A DNA stretch of 64,000 bases from Anniella stebbinsi (taxonomy: Eukaryota > Chordata > Lepidosauria > Squamata > Anniellidae): positions 10,657,001 to 10,721,000 of the forward strand of contig JARDYH010000002.1 in the NCBI GenBank assembly GCA_029215795.1, written 5' to 3'. Shown here one piece after another: positions 42,977 through 53,400 of the stretch (position 1 is its first letter; every line of letters starts with the position of its first letter). Below the pieces are notes generated by a model. It saw only the letters and a list, made by a program, of their open reading frames with translations. It searched no databases and was not told where the DNA came from. The translations under genes were made by a program, and so were the position numbers.

Positions 42977-43125
42977 CTTGGCCATGAACCATCCAGCCGA
43001 ACCACCCTTGTTATTGTGGCCTATGGTGATTTTCCTTAACTTTCCCAGATTGGGCGCATCAACTGTGAATTTGTCTTCTGCACCTTTCTCAAAATTGTCG
43101 TTGTCATTGTCCAACAACCGCTCTC
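42977..43125 (-). CDS. LOXHD1: LOXHD1 exon: middle of first visible PLAT domain
   Basis: 149 nt, acceptor CCGTTGCTTAG, donor GTTTGTA. The glycine codon shared with the exon at 48211 is followed by [40 protein letters not shown] and GSAGWFMAK. This is the central part of a PLAT domain, with the DNFEKG loop and IGHNN box. Ends in phase 0. The donor GTTTGT is weaker than the others. Confidence 0.97.
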
Positions 43126-43270
43126 CTAAGCAACGGAAGACATGAAAGGAAAAGGGAAACAAATGAGAAGATGCAGATGTATACATACGCCGGGTACTCC
43201 GAGGTATGAATATAACAGCTTTAAGTGAGCCTGAACCTGGGATTTCAGTCAAGAACTTGAGATTCTTAAT
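43126..43270. other. LOXHD1 intron, unassigned
   Basis: No recognisable feature. Confidence 0.3.
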
Positions 43271-43271
43271 C

Positions 43272-43311
<40 letters not shown>

Positions 43312-43683
43312 TCTATACCACCCAATAGCTGAAACTTGCTGGGCAGTTCACAACAATAGCAGATAAAAACAGCAACCTTATTGTTATCATTATTAGGAAG
43401 ATTTCTAGGCTGCCTTTTAGGGGAAATCTTCCCAAGACAGCATGCACAATTAAAACCATGAAACATTGAAAAAACAATAATAATAAAATATCAAACTTTT
43501 ACCAATTAAAACTAGCTAGTGCCTTACACACAATGGCACCCAAAAAAACTCATTCAACTATAGGCCAAGATGAAAAGTTAAGTCTTCCAGAGCTTCCTAA
43601 AGGCCTGTAAATGATGAGGGTCTAGCCCTTGTATGTGGTAGGGCCTCAGGGCCATCTTCAGGCACAGAAGTGAGTTATACAGA
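43271..43683 (-). mobile_element. L2 LINE 3' end with ATC microsatellite
   Basis: A (ATC)n tract at 43275-43311, then TCTATACCACCCAATAGCTGAAAC and CTGGGCAGTTCACAAC, is the reversed L2 tail. The inner part (AGTCTTCCAGAGCTTCCTAAAGGC) follows. Confidence 0.8.
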
Positions 43684-44081
43684 CAGGGCCGTGCAGAGGG
43701 GGGCCCGGTGGGGCCAGTTGGCCCGGGGCCCACAATTTTGAGTGGGCACTCCGACAAGGAGGTCCCCCCCCAGCTTATGTTACTGCTTCCATAGCGTAAG
43801 CAGCCCATTGAGAAGCCCGCCTTGCGGAAACAGCACAGAAGCCGTCCGTCGTGAATACCACGGTCAGACTACAAGCTCCAGAGAGCCATGCTGCGTGCGG
43901 GGCGGGGATATATGTGCCTTGAGATGTTGTAGAACAGGTTTAATATGAAGGTGTTATGTAGAACGGACATGTTGGTGGGCACGCCCCCTTGGAGCGGCCA
44001 TGTTGTCCTCCGTTTTTGAAATGGTGGGGGGCACACACTTCCCATCTGGCCTGGGCATATTACCAGCTCTGCACGGCCCTG
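43684..44081. mobile_element. hAT-like element with 15-bp perfect TIR
   Basis: CAGGGCCGTGCAGAG at the left and CTCTGCACGGCCCTG at the right are exact mirror images. Flanks TATACAGA and CATGCAGA agree at 6 of 8 bases, as a worn 8-bp duplication would. 398 bp, no transposase. It interrupts or abuts the L2 copy at 43271. Confidence 0.82.
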
Positions 44082-44740
44082 CATGCAGAATCCACCTCTG
44101 TGATTGGCTGGCAGTTTGAAATCTGTGGATTGGCCAGGACTTGCATAAAATACTAGGACCAGAGAAGGCCCTGCTTTACAGAGCAGAAGCTTTTTCTGAC
44201 TGTTGCTTTTCCAGCTTCCTGCTCAAGCCCAGGTCCAGGGCATGAACCTCTCAATTTTTCCGTAGGGAGGGATGGGGCTGAACTTGGAAAAGGGGGTGGT
44301 TAGGCTTATTTGTCTGCATTTATGTATATATTTCTACATCTGGAAACCATCCTTCATCAACAATGGATCCTAGAGTGTTTAAAGCCACATATTAAAGTAA
44401 CAAGTACTCAACAAAAATAATACATTTTAATTATATTATGATAGTTTACACACTACCCCACCATCCATAGTCCTATACAATATATCAGTGTTCTTCAAAC
44501 TTTTCCCCCCGCGGCCCAGAGCAATAATATCACATGCCCTCAAGACTCTATTCCTCTGCGTTGTCTGAAAATGTCTGACTGGTAATATGCTTTTGACTCA
44601 TTAGTCAAGATGTACTGTATTAATGTAAGGGGATTCTTTATAATTAAGTAAGTCCCAGTGAGCTCTCTGGAAATTACTTCTAAGTAAACATGCATAAGTT
44701 TAGGTAGCTAAAAGTGTTTAATAGTAGCTGGATCATGTCA

Positions 44741-44741
<1 letters not shown>
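44082..44741. other. LOXHD1 intron, unassigned
   Basis: No gene or repeat recognised. Confidence 0.35.

Positions 44742-44795
<54 letters not shown>
44742..44795. repeat. (GT)n(AT)n microsatellite
   Basis: A GT tract of about 12 units runs directly into an AT tract of about 13 units. Confidence 0.97.
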
Positions 44796-44796
<1 letters not shown>

Positions 44797-44837
44797 CAGA
44801 CATATTTAAAAGGCACCCACCCACAAACACACATACT

Positions 44838-45064
44838 GGCTCAATTCGGACGACACGATAGTCAATGGTGGGTTGACTAACCCTAACCCTCACGCTAACC
44901 CTAGGGGGCACTCCCCACACAACATGGTAATAAATAATCAACTGTGGTGTGGATGAGGATCAGCGCTGAGTTGACTATGGCAGCATTCGGACGACACAAT
45001 AGTCAAAACAACTGACGATTGTTTCCCCCACACCAGTTGTTTATTGTGTCGTCCGAATTGAGCC
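44838..45064. mobile_element. GGCTCAATTCGG MITE, copy 4, with telomere-like motif
   Basis: Ends GGCTCAATTCGGACGACAC and GTCGTCCGAATTGAGCC. At 44874-44905 the text GACTAACCCTAACCCTCACG then CTAACCCTAGG replaces the AATAAACAACTTTACAGTTG of copy 2. Exact 3-bp flanks are absent (ACT, ATA), though ATACT stands on both sides. Confidence 0.88.
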
Positions 45065-45689
45065 ATACTGTAATTCCTAAATGGACAACCTTTTGTCCTA
45101 CAATCCCGATGGAGGCTTGAACCCCACTGCTCCCCCAATGGTTTACACCCATGCTGGGAACCTTGAGCTGGAGAACAACCATCCCGGCCTAGATTTGGGT
45201 ACTTTAGCCTGTCCCCCAACAACACATATGTAAGGGGATCACAAATGTGAATGTGAGGCACTTTTCCTAGACTGGAAGCAGACAATATATATTAAGTCAA
45301 CTGAAGATGGCATGATATTGGATCATTTTCTGTACATGCACCTCTTTTATCTCACTGTATCCTCTGGGGGAGGGGGAGGCTTTTGCAGGGGGGAGTTTGT
45401 TTGTTTGTTTGTTTGTTTGTTTGGTTGGTTGGTTGGTTGGTTGGTTGGTTTTGAAGCACTACAAAAGCCTGAAAAACCTGTGAACAGATATGCTAGTAAG
45501 AACAGCAGGCACACCACAGGCAATGACTCAACCTCTCCCACAGCACCTTGAGCTCTCTAGAAAAGCCACATCATTCAGAAAGAGTATGTCCCTCAGGCAA
45601 AGACCCAGAAGAAACAAGACACAAGACATCAGTTGCATCTAGATATGCAATAGCTTCAGAATTAAGCTATTTGCTTTACAGAGCAATCC
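45065..45689. other. LOXHD1 intron with GTTT/GGTT microsatellite
   Basis: (GTTT)n then (GGTT)n runs from 45397 to 45450. The rest is unrecognised. Confidence 0.5.
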
Positions 45690-46165
45690 TAAGAACATAA
45701 GAGCATAAGAAGAGCCCTGCTGGATCAGACCCAGGGTCCATCTGGCCCAGCACTCTGTTCACACAGTGGCCAACCAGCTGTCAACCAGGGACCCACAAGC
45801 AGGACATGGGCGCAACAGCACGCTCCCCCATAAATGTTCTCCAACAACTGGTGTATATAGGTTTACTGTCTCTGTTACTGGAGGTAGCACATCGCCATCA
45901 GGACTAGAAGTAGCCATGGATAGCCTTATCCTCCAGGGATTTGTCTAACTCCCTTTTAAAGCCATCCAAATTGGTGGCCATCACTACATCTTGTGGTAAC
46001 GACTTCCATAGTTTGATTATGTGCTGTGCGAAGAAATCCTTCCTTTCATCTGTCCTGAATCTCCCACCAACCAGCTTCATGGAATGGCCCCGTTTGGGTT
46101 CTAGTATTATGACAGAGAGAGAAAAATGTCTCCTGTCCACATTCTCCACACCGTGCATGATATTG
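45690..46165 (-). mobile_element. CR1/L3-like LINE, end of pol and 3' UTR
   Basis: The minus strand encodes MKLVGGRFRTDERKDFFAQ, HIIKLWKSLPQDVVMATNL and DGFKRELDKSLEDKAIHGYF, the C-terminus of the LINE pol, followed by the 3' UTR found in the other copies and a GAACATAAGAGCATAAGAAG tail. It is the best preserved copy for classifying the family. Confidence 0.85.
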
Positions 46166-46660
46166 TACACCTCTGGATGGGGTGGAGACAGAAGGAACGA
46201 TGAGGCTGATCTGCCTATCACTTCATCCACAGACTTACCAGACAGGGAAGAAAAGATGGGAGGAAAGATTCCCGTACTTCTCCAGTGGAGTGGGTTTTTT
46301 AAAGTTTCCAGAGCAAATTTTTTCAGTGCATAGGTGAAGGGCCCTGCCCCGAGCCAGCCAAGGAATGCTCCAGTTTGGGGAGTTCTTCCTGCTACCACCG
46401 CCAATACTTATCCACCCAGGTGCAGTGGTAGCCTCTGCCTTTGCTGAGCACACAAACACACCCCAGGGGCACTCTTCTCCACAAATGGAAACCGGTTGAG
46501 GGGCACCAACACAACATCCTCATCCCCTCCAGCCATCGACATGTGCGGGGGGGGGGGGGGATAGAATTGCACTGTTAATCAGTACATGAATCGAGGAACC
46601 TTTTAGTAGGTGGGAGATAGTTTTTTAATCTGTGAAAGCAAATTGCAAAGTGGAGGCATT
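46166..46660. other. LOXHD1 intron, unassigned
   Basis: A poly-G run is at 46549-46560. Nothing else recognised. Confidence 0.35.
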
Positions 46661-46887
46661 GGCTCAATTCAGACGACACAATAAACAACTGGTGTGGGGG
46701 AAACAATCATCAGTTGTTTTCACTATTGTGTCATCCGAATGCTGCCATAGTCAACTCAGCGCTGATCCTCATCCACATCACAGTTGATTATTTATTACCA
46801 TGTTGTGTGGGGAGTGCCCCCTAGGGTTAGCGTGAGGGTTAGGGTTAGTCAACCCACCATTGACTATCGTATCATCCGAATTGAGCC
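46661..46887. mobile_element. GGCTCAATTCGG MITE, copy 5, with telomere-like motif
   Basis: In opposite internal orientation to copy 4. CCTAGGGTTAGCGTGAGGG and TTAGGGTTAGTC lie at 46822-46851. ATT stands on both sides, fitting a 3-bp duplication. Confidence 0.88.
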
Positions 46888-47404
46888 ATTGTGTATTAAT
46901 GGCATACTCTTCCGAGTTTTGCGATGGGGTAGGGGCCTATTTTGATTTGGTGTGTGACTGTAACAGGCCATGAAAAGGAAATGGTTAAGTTGACTTTTCT
47001 GTCTACTAGTGAATAGTAGTTTTCATTTAATACTTCATACGTTATGTTACACTTCCTTCGGTATGGAGGTATGGTAATATGCAACTGTATGTAAATTCGG
47101 TTGATTGATTGATTGATTGATTAATCAACCACTCTTTAAAAGGTACATGATTAATCAAGTGAAATTTTTGTCAGTTGAGAGACTGAGTAATTTGCCTTGA
47201 GAGTTGTTTAACATATGACCGAAATGCGCTTTGGAAAGGCAATTTCCTGAAAATTCCAGAAGGGCAGCCATGCTATACACGAAGGATGCAATGTCCCACA
47301 GTTCGCTCACATCCCCTGCTTGGAATGCCACTTTGGTTGCGTGGATCAGCTTTGGACCTCACAGGCCTTACAGCACTAGGAGGAACAGAGATGGGGTTGG
47401 TATA
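46888..47404. other. LOXHD1 intron with GATT microsatellite
   Basis: A (TTGA)n tract lies at 47100-47123. Nothing else recognised. Confidence 0.4.
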
Positions 47405-47721
47405 GGGTGACCCTATGGAAAGGAGGACAGGGGCTTCTGTATCTCTAACAGCTGTATTGAAAAGATAATTTCAGCAGGTATCATTTGCGTCCATGCAGCA
47501 CCTGGTGAAATTCCCTCTTCATTACAATAATTAAAGCTTCAGGAGCTATACTAGAGTGACCAGATACAAAAGAGGGCAAGGCTCCTGCAGCATTAACTGT
47601 TGCAATGAAGAGGGAATTTCACCAGGTTCAGCATGCATACAAATGGCACCTGCTGAAATTCCCTTTTCTGTGCAACTGTTAAAGATACAGGAACCCTGTC
47701 CTCCTTTCCACATGGTCACCC
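47405..47721. mobile_element. TA-flanked palindromic MITE, subfamily B
   Basis: Ends GGGTGACCCTATGGAAAGGA and TCCTTTCCACATGGTCACCC, both bordered by TA. The two arms with GCAGCACCTGGTGAAATTCC and its complement flank a short centre. Confidence 0.86.
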
Positions 47722-47731
47722 TAGGTTGGTA

Positions 47732-47962
47732 GTTATTGCATTTCATACCCCACCTATCCTCCAAGGAGGTTACGGTAGCATAAAAATCCCTCTCCCCCCC
47801 CCACACATTTTATTTTCACAACAACCCTGTGATGTAGGTGATGCTGAAAGATAATGACTGGCCCAAGTCTACCCAGTAAGCTTTACTGCTGGGTGGGGAT
47901 TTGAACCTGGGCCCCTGGGCCTCCGTGGTCTTTGTCTAACATTCCAGCCACCACACCAGACT
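47732..47962 (-). mobile_element. tRNA-derived SINE, minus, diverged
   Basis: Tail TTATTGCATTTCATACCCCACC at the left, CAACAACCCTGTGATGTAGG in the body, and GGGGATTTGAACCTGGGCC with ACATTCCAGCCACCACACCAG at the right (reversed B and A boxes). Confidence 0.8.
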
Positions 47963-47964
47963 TC

Positions 47965-48085
47965 CCCCAAACTGGTGTCCCCCAGATGTGTTGTACTTCA
48001 AATCACTGGCCATGTAAGCTGGGGAAGATGGGAGTTGCATTCCGACACATCTGGAGGGCGCAAGCTCAAGAAAAGCTGCACTAGG
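47965..48085. mobile_element. hAT-like short element, diverged
   Basis: CAAACTGGTGTCCCCCAGATGTG and CGACACATCTGGAGGGCGC mirror each other around a GGGAGTTGCATTCC core. Confidence 0.65.
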
Positions 48086-48210
48086 TCGAGGCGGCGCCTG
48101 GAAATAATGCCAGAAGCAACACACCTTTCCCAGAATCACAGCAACCTCCATTTTGTTCATTGGTTGTTTGCTGCAGACGCCAAAAGAAACAGTTCATTGG
48201 GAAATCCTAC

Positions 48211-48309
48211 CTGTGTCTCCATGCTGGCCAAAGATGTTAATGAACACATCAGCATCTGTCCCGCTGCCGTTCACGTCACCTGTAAACACTCTGACCACGT
48301 ACTTGTTCA
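48211..48309 (-). CDS. LOXHD1: LOXHD1 exon: start of first visible PLAT domain
   Basis: Most 5' exon seen, 99 nt, with acceptor TTTCTCTGCAG and donor GTAGGA. It starts two bases into a valine codon, so the unseen upstream exon must end in phase 1. It encodes [20 protein letters not shown] then [13 protein letters not shown]. Its acceptor and phase match those of the exon at 8570, as expected for repeats copied with their intron positions. No upstream exon was found between 48310 and 64000. Confidence 0.97.
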
Positions 48310-49146
48310 CTGCAGAGAAACACAACAGGTTCATTAGCCATGCTAGGTAAAGAATGATCTTACATGCATAATAAAAAGAAATCTGAAGCAACACAAATCA
48401 CACATTTTTATGCTAGCGACCTAATCATGAATAGGGATCCTGAGGGAATCCTCTGAGGACTCCAAGAATCCAACTTCTGGAGTCCACAGCAGATCACACC
48501 TGCTCATTCCTGGATTTCATATGGGGCAGCTGCCCGCCTTTATAAAAGGTGTGATAGGCTAAGGGCTTACCTGTCGTGGGAAGCTTACTTCTGCAGTACT
48601 TTATGCCATTGTAGCCGTACAGCATTTATTTCTATGTAAATTACAGCCACATTTACATAGAAGTAAGTGTTTTTCAGCAGGGAATGGCATACAATATGCC
48701 AGTTATGGCCATAATTTTCCCACATTAGCCTAATGGCAGCTGCCATTACCCTACTCCGTCTTTTATAAAGTTGGAGAGTTGCCCCTGTGAACTATGTGGC
48801 AGACCCCCACAGACCAGACATTTGGGGGGGAGGGGTTGCCCATCCCTACCATGAACAATGAATCAACCACTCAGCACTCTGGATGGACAGAACAGTCTAT
48901 TTCCCTTTCTCCTGCTCTAGTTATTTAGCAGTAATGAGTTAACAGATAGATATGGGCCACATTTGAGCCCTATGCAAGAGTTCACCTACTCATGCATAGG
49001 GCTAACTAGGGAAGGGGATGTGAATGCACATGTAAGCCCCGTTCCCAATGCCCCTGCATGCCCAGCAGCCACTTAGAGCATTGGAGTCTTTCTACATGAG
49101 ATTTTTATTCTGCACTCACGCTTCCTTACTCATGGTAGTTTGTGTA
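48310..49146. other. LOXHD1 intron, unassigned
   Basis: Repeated phrases such as ATTTACATAGAAGTAAG at 48650 and TATTTCTATGTAAAT at 48628 form a weak inverted pair. No element recognised. Confidence 0.35.
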
Positions 49147-49462
49147 GAGTGACCAGATAAAATCCAGGTCAGGGCTCATGTAACTTTAACTGTTGTAGAG
49201 AAAAGGGAATTTCAGCCAGTGTCATTTGTACGCAATTAGTTCCTGGTGATATTCCCTCTTCATCACAACAGTTAAAGTTGCAGGCACTATACTAGAGTGA
49301 CCATGTACAAAAGAAGGCAGGGCCCCTGCAACTTTAACTGTTGTGATGAAGAGGGAATTTCACCAGGAACTAATGGCATACAAATGACACTGGCTGAAAT
49401 TCCTTTTTCTCTACAACTGTTAAAGTTACATGAGCCCTAACCTGGATTTTATCTGGTCACTC
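49147..49462. mobile_element. TA-flanked palindromic MITE, subfamily A
   Basis: Ends GAGTGACCAGATAAAATCC and GGATTTTATCTGGTCACTC, both beside TA. It is the cleanest subfamily A copy, with CAATTAGTTCCTGG and CCAGGAACTAAT in the two arms. Confidence 0.88.
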
Positions 49463-50189
49463 TAAGTTTGTGGGTCCTTTATAAAACATTCTTTATAAAA
49501 CATCTTTGCAAACATGATCACAATTTTTTTTCATAATAAGGAATGTCTAGTATCTTTTCTGAATGGCATTATAGAAATCTAGTATAATTGCACAATTCTG
49601 CTGTACCGCATTGCCACCTAGTGGTTGTGAAATGGAACATAGGAAGAGGAACAAAAATCCCTGGTAAAAAGTAAAACACCTGTAAAGGAGCCAACCTTAA
49701 TCCTGCAAAGAATCCAGAAGTGGAAGCCTCGATAAAGGTACGGGTTAAAAGCCCCATGTAGAAAAGCCCTTGAACATTGATCACAATAATGTTGATTCCT
49801 TATTAGGATTTCCAATCACAGGAACTCTGTAAGTGCGTTCATCTGAATGCACTTTCAGGGCCTTTTTCAGACCTCCACATATTGCTGGATTCAGGGCACC
49901 TGGGGACATTGGAAGCAGGTTTTATGCATGCACCCATGTGCCCTCCCTCACTTTAGCCCTACACTCAAGCAGGTGAACACCTGCACAGGGCTATGCTCGG
50001 CACGACATGTGGTTGCCACTTATGCATTGCCAAAGAAGAGGACACAAAAGGGACACGAATGTGCATAAAATCTGAATATGCTCATTTATATGTATAGGTG
50101 CCAATTTGGAAATAATTACTATAATTTTCAGTTACAGAAATTCATACATCTTAGTACCCTTGGGAAGACTGGGTGTCTGCTCAGCCTGC
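49463..50189. other. LOXHD1 intron, unassigned
   Basis: No gene or repeat recognised. Confidence 0.35.
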
Positions 50190-50345
50190 CGTCCAGGTGT
50201 TGCTAATTGTTGATGGGCAACTCCAAGGCCGCTGTTCTCCCTTTTTATGGCTCTGTATCTTTAACTGGACAGCGCTTCCAAGACAGGACGGTCCTCTGAC
50301 AGTCCTTCAAAGAGAGGACTGTACTCTGTAAAGTAGGGCCCAGGA
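50190..50345. repeat. Interspersed repeat shared with 60580-60740
   Basis: GTGTTGCTAATTGTTGATGG, GGGCAACTCCAAGGCC and CAGTCCTTCAAAGAGAGGACTGTA correspond to GGTGCTAATTGTGGATGGG and CCTCCAATTAGAGGACTGTA near 60590-60725. Class unknown. Confidence 0.6.
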
Positions 50346-50635
50346 CCACCCTTGAACAAAGTCATCAGCTGGGAGGCACTGAGTTTCCAGAAAAATCCAC
50401 TCAAAGTATCAGACTGGCAAGGATCTGAGCCTGCCTGTGCTCTGAGATCTTCTAGGGAGGCCTTTCTCTCAGTTCCACCAACATCCCAGGCACGCCTGAT
50501 GGGTATGCGGGAGAGGGCCTTCTTGGTGGGTGCTCCAAGGCTCTGGAACTCCCTTCCTAGAGAGGCTAGGCTGGCTCCCTCTGTGCTACACTTTCGGAGG
50601 CAGACAAAAACTTTTTTATTCCAGCAGGCTATATT
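50346..50635 (+). mobile_element. L2 LINE, end of pol
   Basis: The plus strand encodes ARLMGMRERAFLVGAP, LWNSLPREARLAPS and FRRQTKTFLFQQA, the C-terminal end of L2 pol. Confidence 0.85.
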
Positions 50636-50880
50636 ATTATTATTATTATTATTAATCATCTTTATTTGTATTCCGCCTTTTGCCCAACATATACAGTTAA
50701 AAGCTATAAAAACATACAAACGTTAAAAATATAATTAAATAGATTTCAATGTTAAAACATTTCCACATTTAAAATACATATTAAATTTTAAAAATCTTAA
50801 TATAAACGGAGATCCATATTATTCACCAAAAAGGCCTGCTGGAATAAGAATGTTTTTGCCTGCCTCTGAAAATATATCAA
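50636..50880 (-). mobile_element. L2 LINE 3' tail, minus
   Basis: A (TTA)n tract, TTGTATTCCGCCTTTTGCCC and the AT-rich 3' UTR TTAAAAATATAATTAAATAG match 10600-10860. It meets the plus-strand copy tail to tail. Confidence 0.82.
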
Positions 50881-51084
50881 AGATACCCATCCAGTGGCTA
50901 CTCCAGAGAGCCCCATTGGTCCCACTCTCCCAGAATGGCAAATACCACAGTGAGAGGGTGACCAGGGTGGCTCTCTAGAGCAGATGTGCATCCTCTGGCT
51001 TGCTTTGTGATCCTCAGAATGAAACAGAGGATTGGCTGCTGCTCTCAGCCACCCGCCCTCTGGCTCATGCTAATCTTCCTCTCT
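50881..51084. other. LOXHD1 intron, unassigned
   Basis: No recognisable feature. Confidence 0.3.
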
Positions 51085-51550
51085 AGCTTTATTTATTTAT
51101 TTATTACATGTATATAATGCCCCATAGCCGAAACTCTCTGGGCAGTTTACAAAAATTGAAAACATTGAACTTTAAAAAAAGATACACAAAATTTAAAAAG
51201 CATAAAAAGCATGAAAACAGATTATAAATACAATATTCATTTAAAACAACTATTCTGGGCTTAACAACAAGAACAAACCCTCAACATACACCGTTAAATG
51301 CCTGGGAGAAGAGAAAAGTCTTGACCTGGCGCCGGAAACAGAACAATGTTAGTGCCAGGTGAGCCTCATCAGGGAGATCATTCCATAATTGGGGGGCCAC
51401 CACTTGAAAGGCCCTCTCCCTTGTTGCCATCTTCCAAGCTTCCTTCAGAGTAGGCACCCGGAGGAGGGCCTTAGATGTTGATCGTAGTGTGTGGGTAGGT
51501 TTGTGTCGAGAGAGGCGTTCTGCCAGGTATTGTCAGGTATTCCGTCAGGC
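51085..51550 (-). mobile_element. L2 LINE 3' part
   Basis: (TTTA)n, GCCCCATAGCCGAAACTCTCTGGGC, GGAAACAGAACAATGTTAGTGCC and GGGGGGCCACCACTTGAAAGG match the reversed L2 end at 27660-28080. Confidence 0.82.
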
Positions 51551-52199
51551 TTTGAGCCTCTCTTGCAACTAACTGTTGGCTGGGTGGTAATGCAGAAGAG
51601 AAAACCAAGGTGCGGCATTTGTAATGCCAATGAGCATTCTAGCCAATTTTGGTTTGACATGCTCGCGACAGAATGGATTGGAAATTCATTTAAAAGAACC
51701 CACAGATTGAAACAACCCCCTTTGAACAATTCCTAGAATGCAGTGCAGTGCATTTGCTCCCTCTAATGGTTAGAGATAAATTAAATTGTCTTTTAAGCTA
51801 GTTGTCTTTCTGAAATTGAATGTCTGGAACAGAGTACTGAGCAAAAACCAGAAGTTTCTGGTTTGGTTTTGGTTTTAATTCAGAAGACTGTACCATAAGA
51901 GCTCTATCTAAAATAAACCAAGATTACTCGATATGAAAAGGATCAAGATGACTTCAAACTTAGATTAAAAAACCTGCCTCAAGTGAAACTCATCATTAAC
52001 ATTTCTAAGCAACCTGAAGAGTTAGACAGCAAGAACCATAAGGTTAATTTGCTATATATAATGTACGTGATGGGTCTGAAGGGAAGCAAATGATCATTTA
52101 ATATTGAACGTTTAGACTGCCTCTCCTTTTGGACTGAAAAGAATGTTTTTCTTATTTTAAATCTCAGTATAAGAATTGTTGGGTCTTCTTAGTTAATCT
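51551..52199. other. AT-rich LOXHD1 intron, unassigned
   Basis: No gene or repeat recognised. Confidence 0.35.
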
Positions 52200-52740
52200 T
52201 ACAATAACAGACTGAAGATGGAGGAGGCTATTGTACTCATGTCCTACTTGTGGGCATCCAATAGGCATCGGATCTATTGAGAACAGAATGCTTTGCATAG
52301 ATAGACAATTCTGACTGTTCCAGCATTGCTCTCCTTATATTAATTCAAAGAACTGTTCGGAGAAATCAGACCTTATGATAAATGATTCACCTATTCAGAT
52401 TCCACCTGTCATTTAGGAAATGAAGACATTTGAAGTTTTAACTTTGTAGGTTTACCAAATAAATGTGAATTATAGATTTCACCTCTTAACTTCGGCATTT
52501 TCTACAAAGTTAAAACTGCTTATGTGAACAATTTTGAGTTTATTTCAAGAATGACTGTCTATTCCCTCTAGCGTGAGAAGTAGTGTGCCCCTGGAAAACA
52601 CAAGCATGAGGTTGCTATTGCTCTCATTTCTTACTTGTGGCTTTCCCACAGGTGGCTGGTTGGCCACGGTGTGAACAGGGTGCTGGGCTAAACGGACCCT
52701 TGGCCTGATCCAGCAGGACTCAGGTTCTTACGTATTGGGT
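52200..52740 (+). mobile_element. CR1/L3-like LINE pieces
   Basis: GAGGCTATTGTACTCATGTCCTACTTGTGGGC (52220-52255) and TTGCTATTGCTCTCATTTC with GGTTGGCCACGGTGTGAACAGGG (52610-52740) both match the 34878 family. AT-rich text of unknown origin separates them. Confidence 0.65.
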
Positions 52741-53269
52741 TATAAGAACGGAGATATAATGGCAGGAAGCAGGAGCGTGGAGGACTTTGAAGGTTAGGGA
52801 AATGAGCTTGTGCTGGATCCAGGAGTTGACAGGAAGCCAGTGTAGGAATTTGGTCTGGGGTGGGTGGGGTGGGGGTGGGGGGAGTCATGTGTTCAACTAG
52901 CAACAAGAGAGGTGAGTGATTTTGGCAGCAATGTATTGGGTAGACATAAAGGGACATCAGTCAGAAAATAGAAGATGACAGTAGAGATTATTACAGAAAC
53001 CTAGATGAGAGATGACCAGGGCTCTCCTAAAATTCCTCTTGGTCCATCATTTCATAGCACCAGTAGTTTGGGAGGGGATGATGATCCTCCTGTTGTCTTC
53101 CAATTTCAATCTGAAAATCTTATGCCAAATCTTTTTTTTTTAACCCAAATGGCTCCTCCATCTCCCTCTACCCAACATTATCCCCTCTAGTGTTTATAAA
53201 AGGCAGATGCCAGATGAATCTCCACAGCTGGACACATGCTTCTGTATCTTTAAGAAATGAGCTACATCA
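52741..53269. other. LOXHD1 intron, unassigned
   Basis: A G-rich stretch (GGGGTGGGTGGGGTGGGGGTG) is at 52857-52882. No other feature recognised. Confidence 0.35.
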
Positions 53270-53400
53270 ACAGGAGACATCCCAGTGCCCTTCAGATGTT
53301 TTGGACTACAATTCCCATAATCCCTGATTATTGGCCATGCTGGCTGGGGCTGCTAGGAGTTGTCGATCAAACCATCTGGAGGCCACGGGGTTACCTACAT
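53270..53400. mobile_element. hAT-like short element, diverged
   Basis: CCCTTCAGATGTTTTGGACTACAATTCCC and GAGTTGTCGATCAAACCATCTGGAGGCC are the two arms of the 22159-type palindrome. Confidence 0.7.

Noticed and set aside
45904..46404. 166-codon minus-strand open frame as a host gene
   Set aside because: Its conserved part (IIKLWKSLPQDVV and neighbours) is the C-terminus of a LINE pol found in several copies.
44874..46851. TTAGGG motifs as evidence of a chromosome end or fusion point
   Set aside because: The motifs are only a few units long and sit inside two copies of a MITE, so an element-borne origin is simpler.
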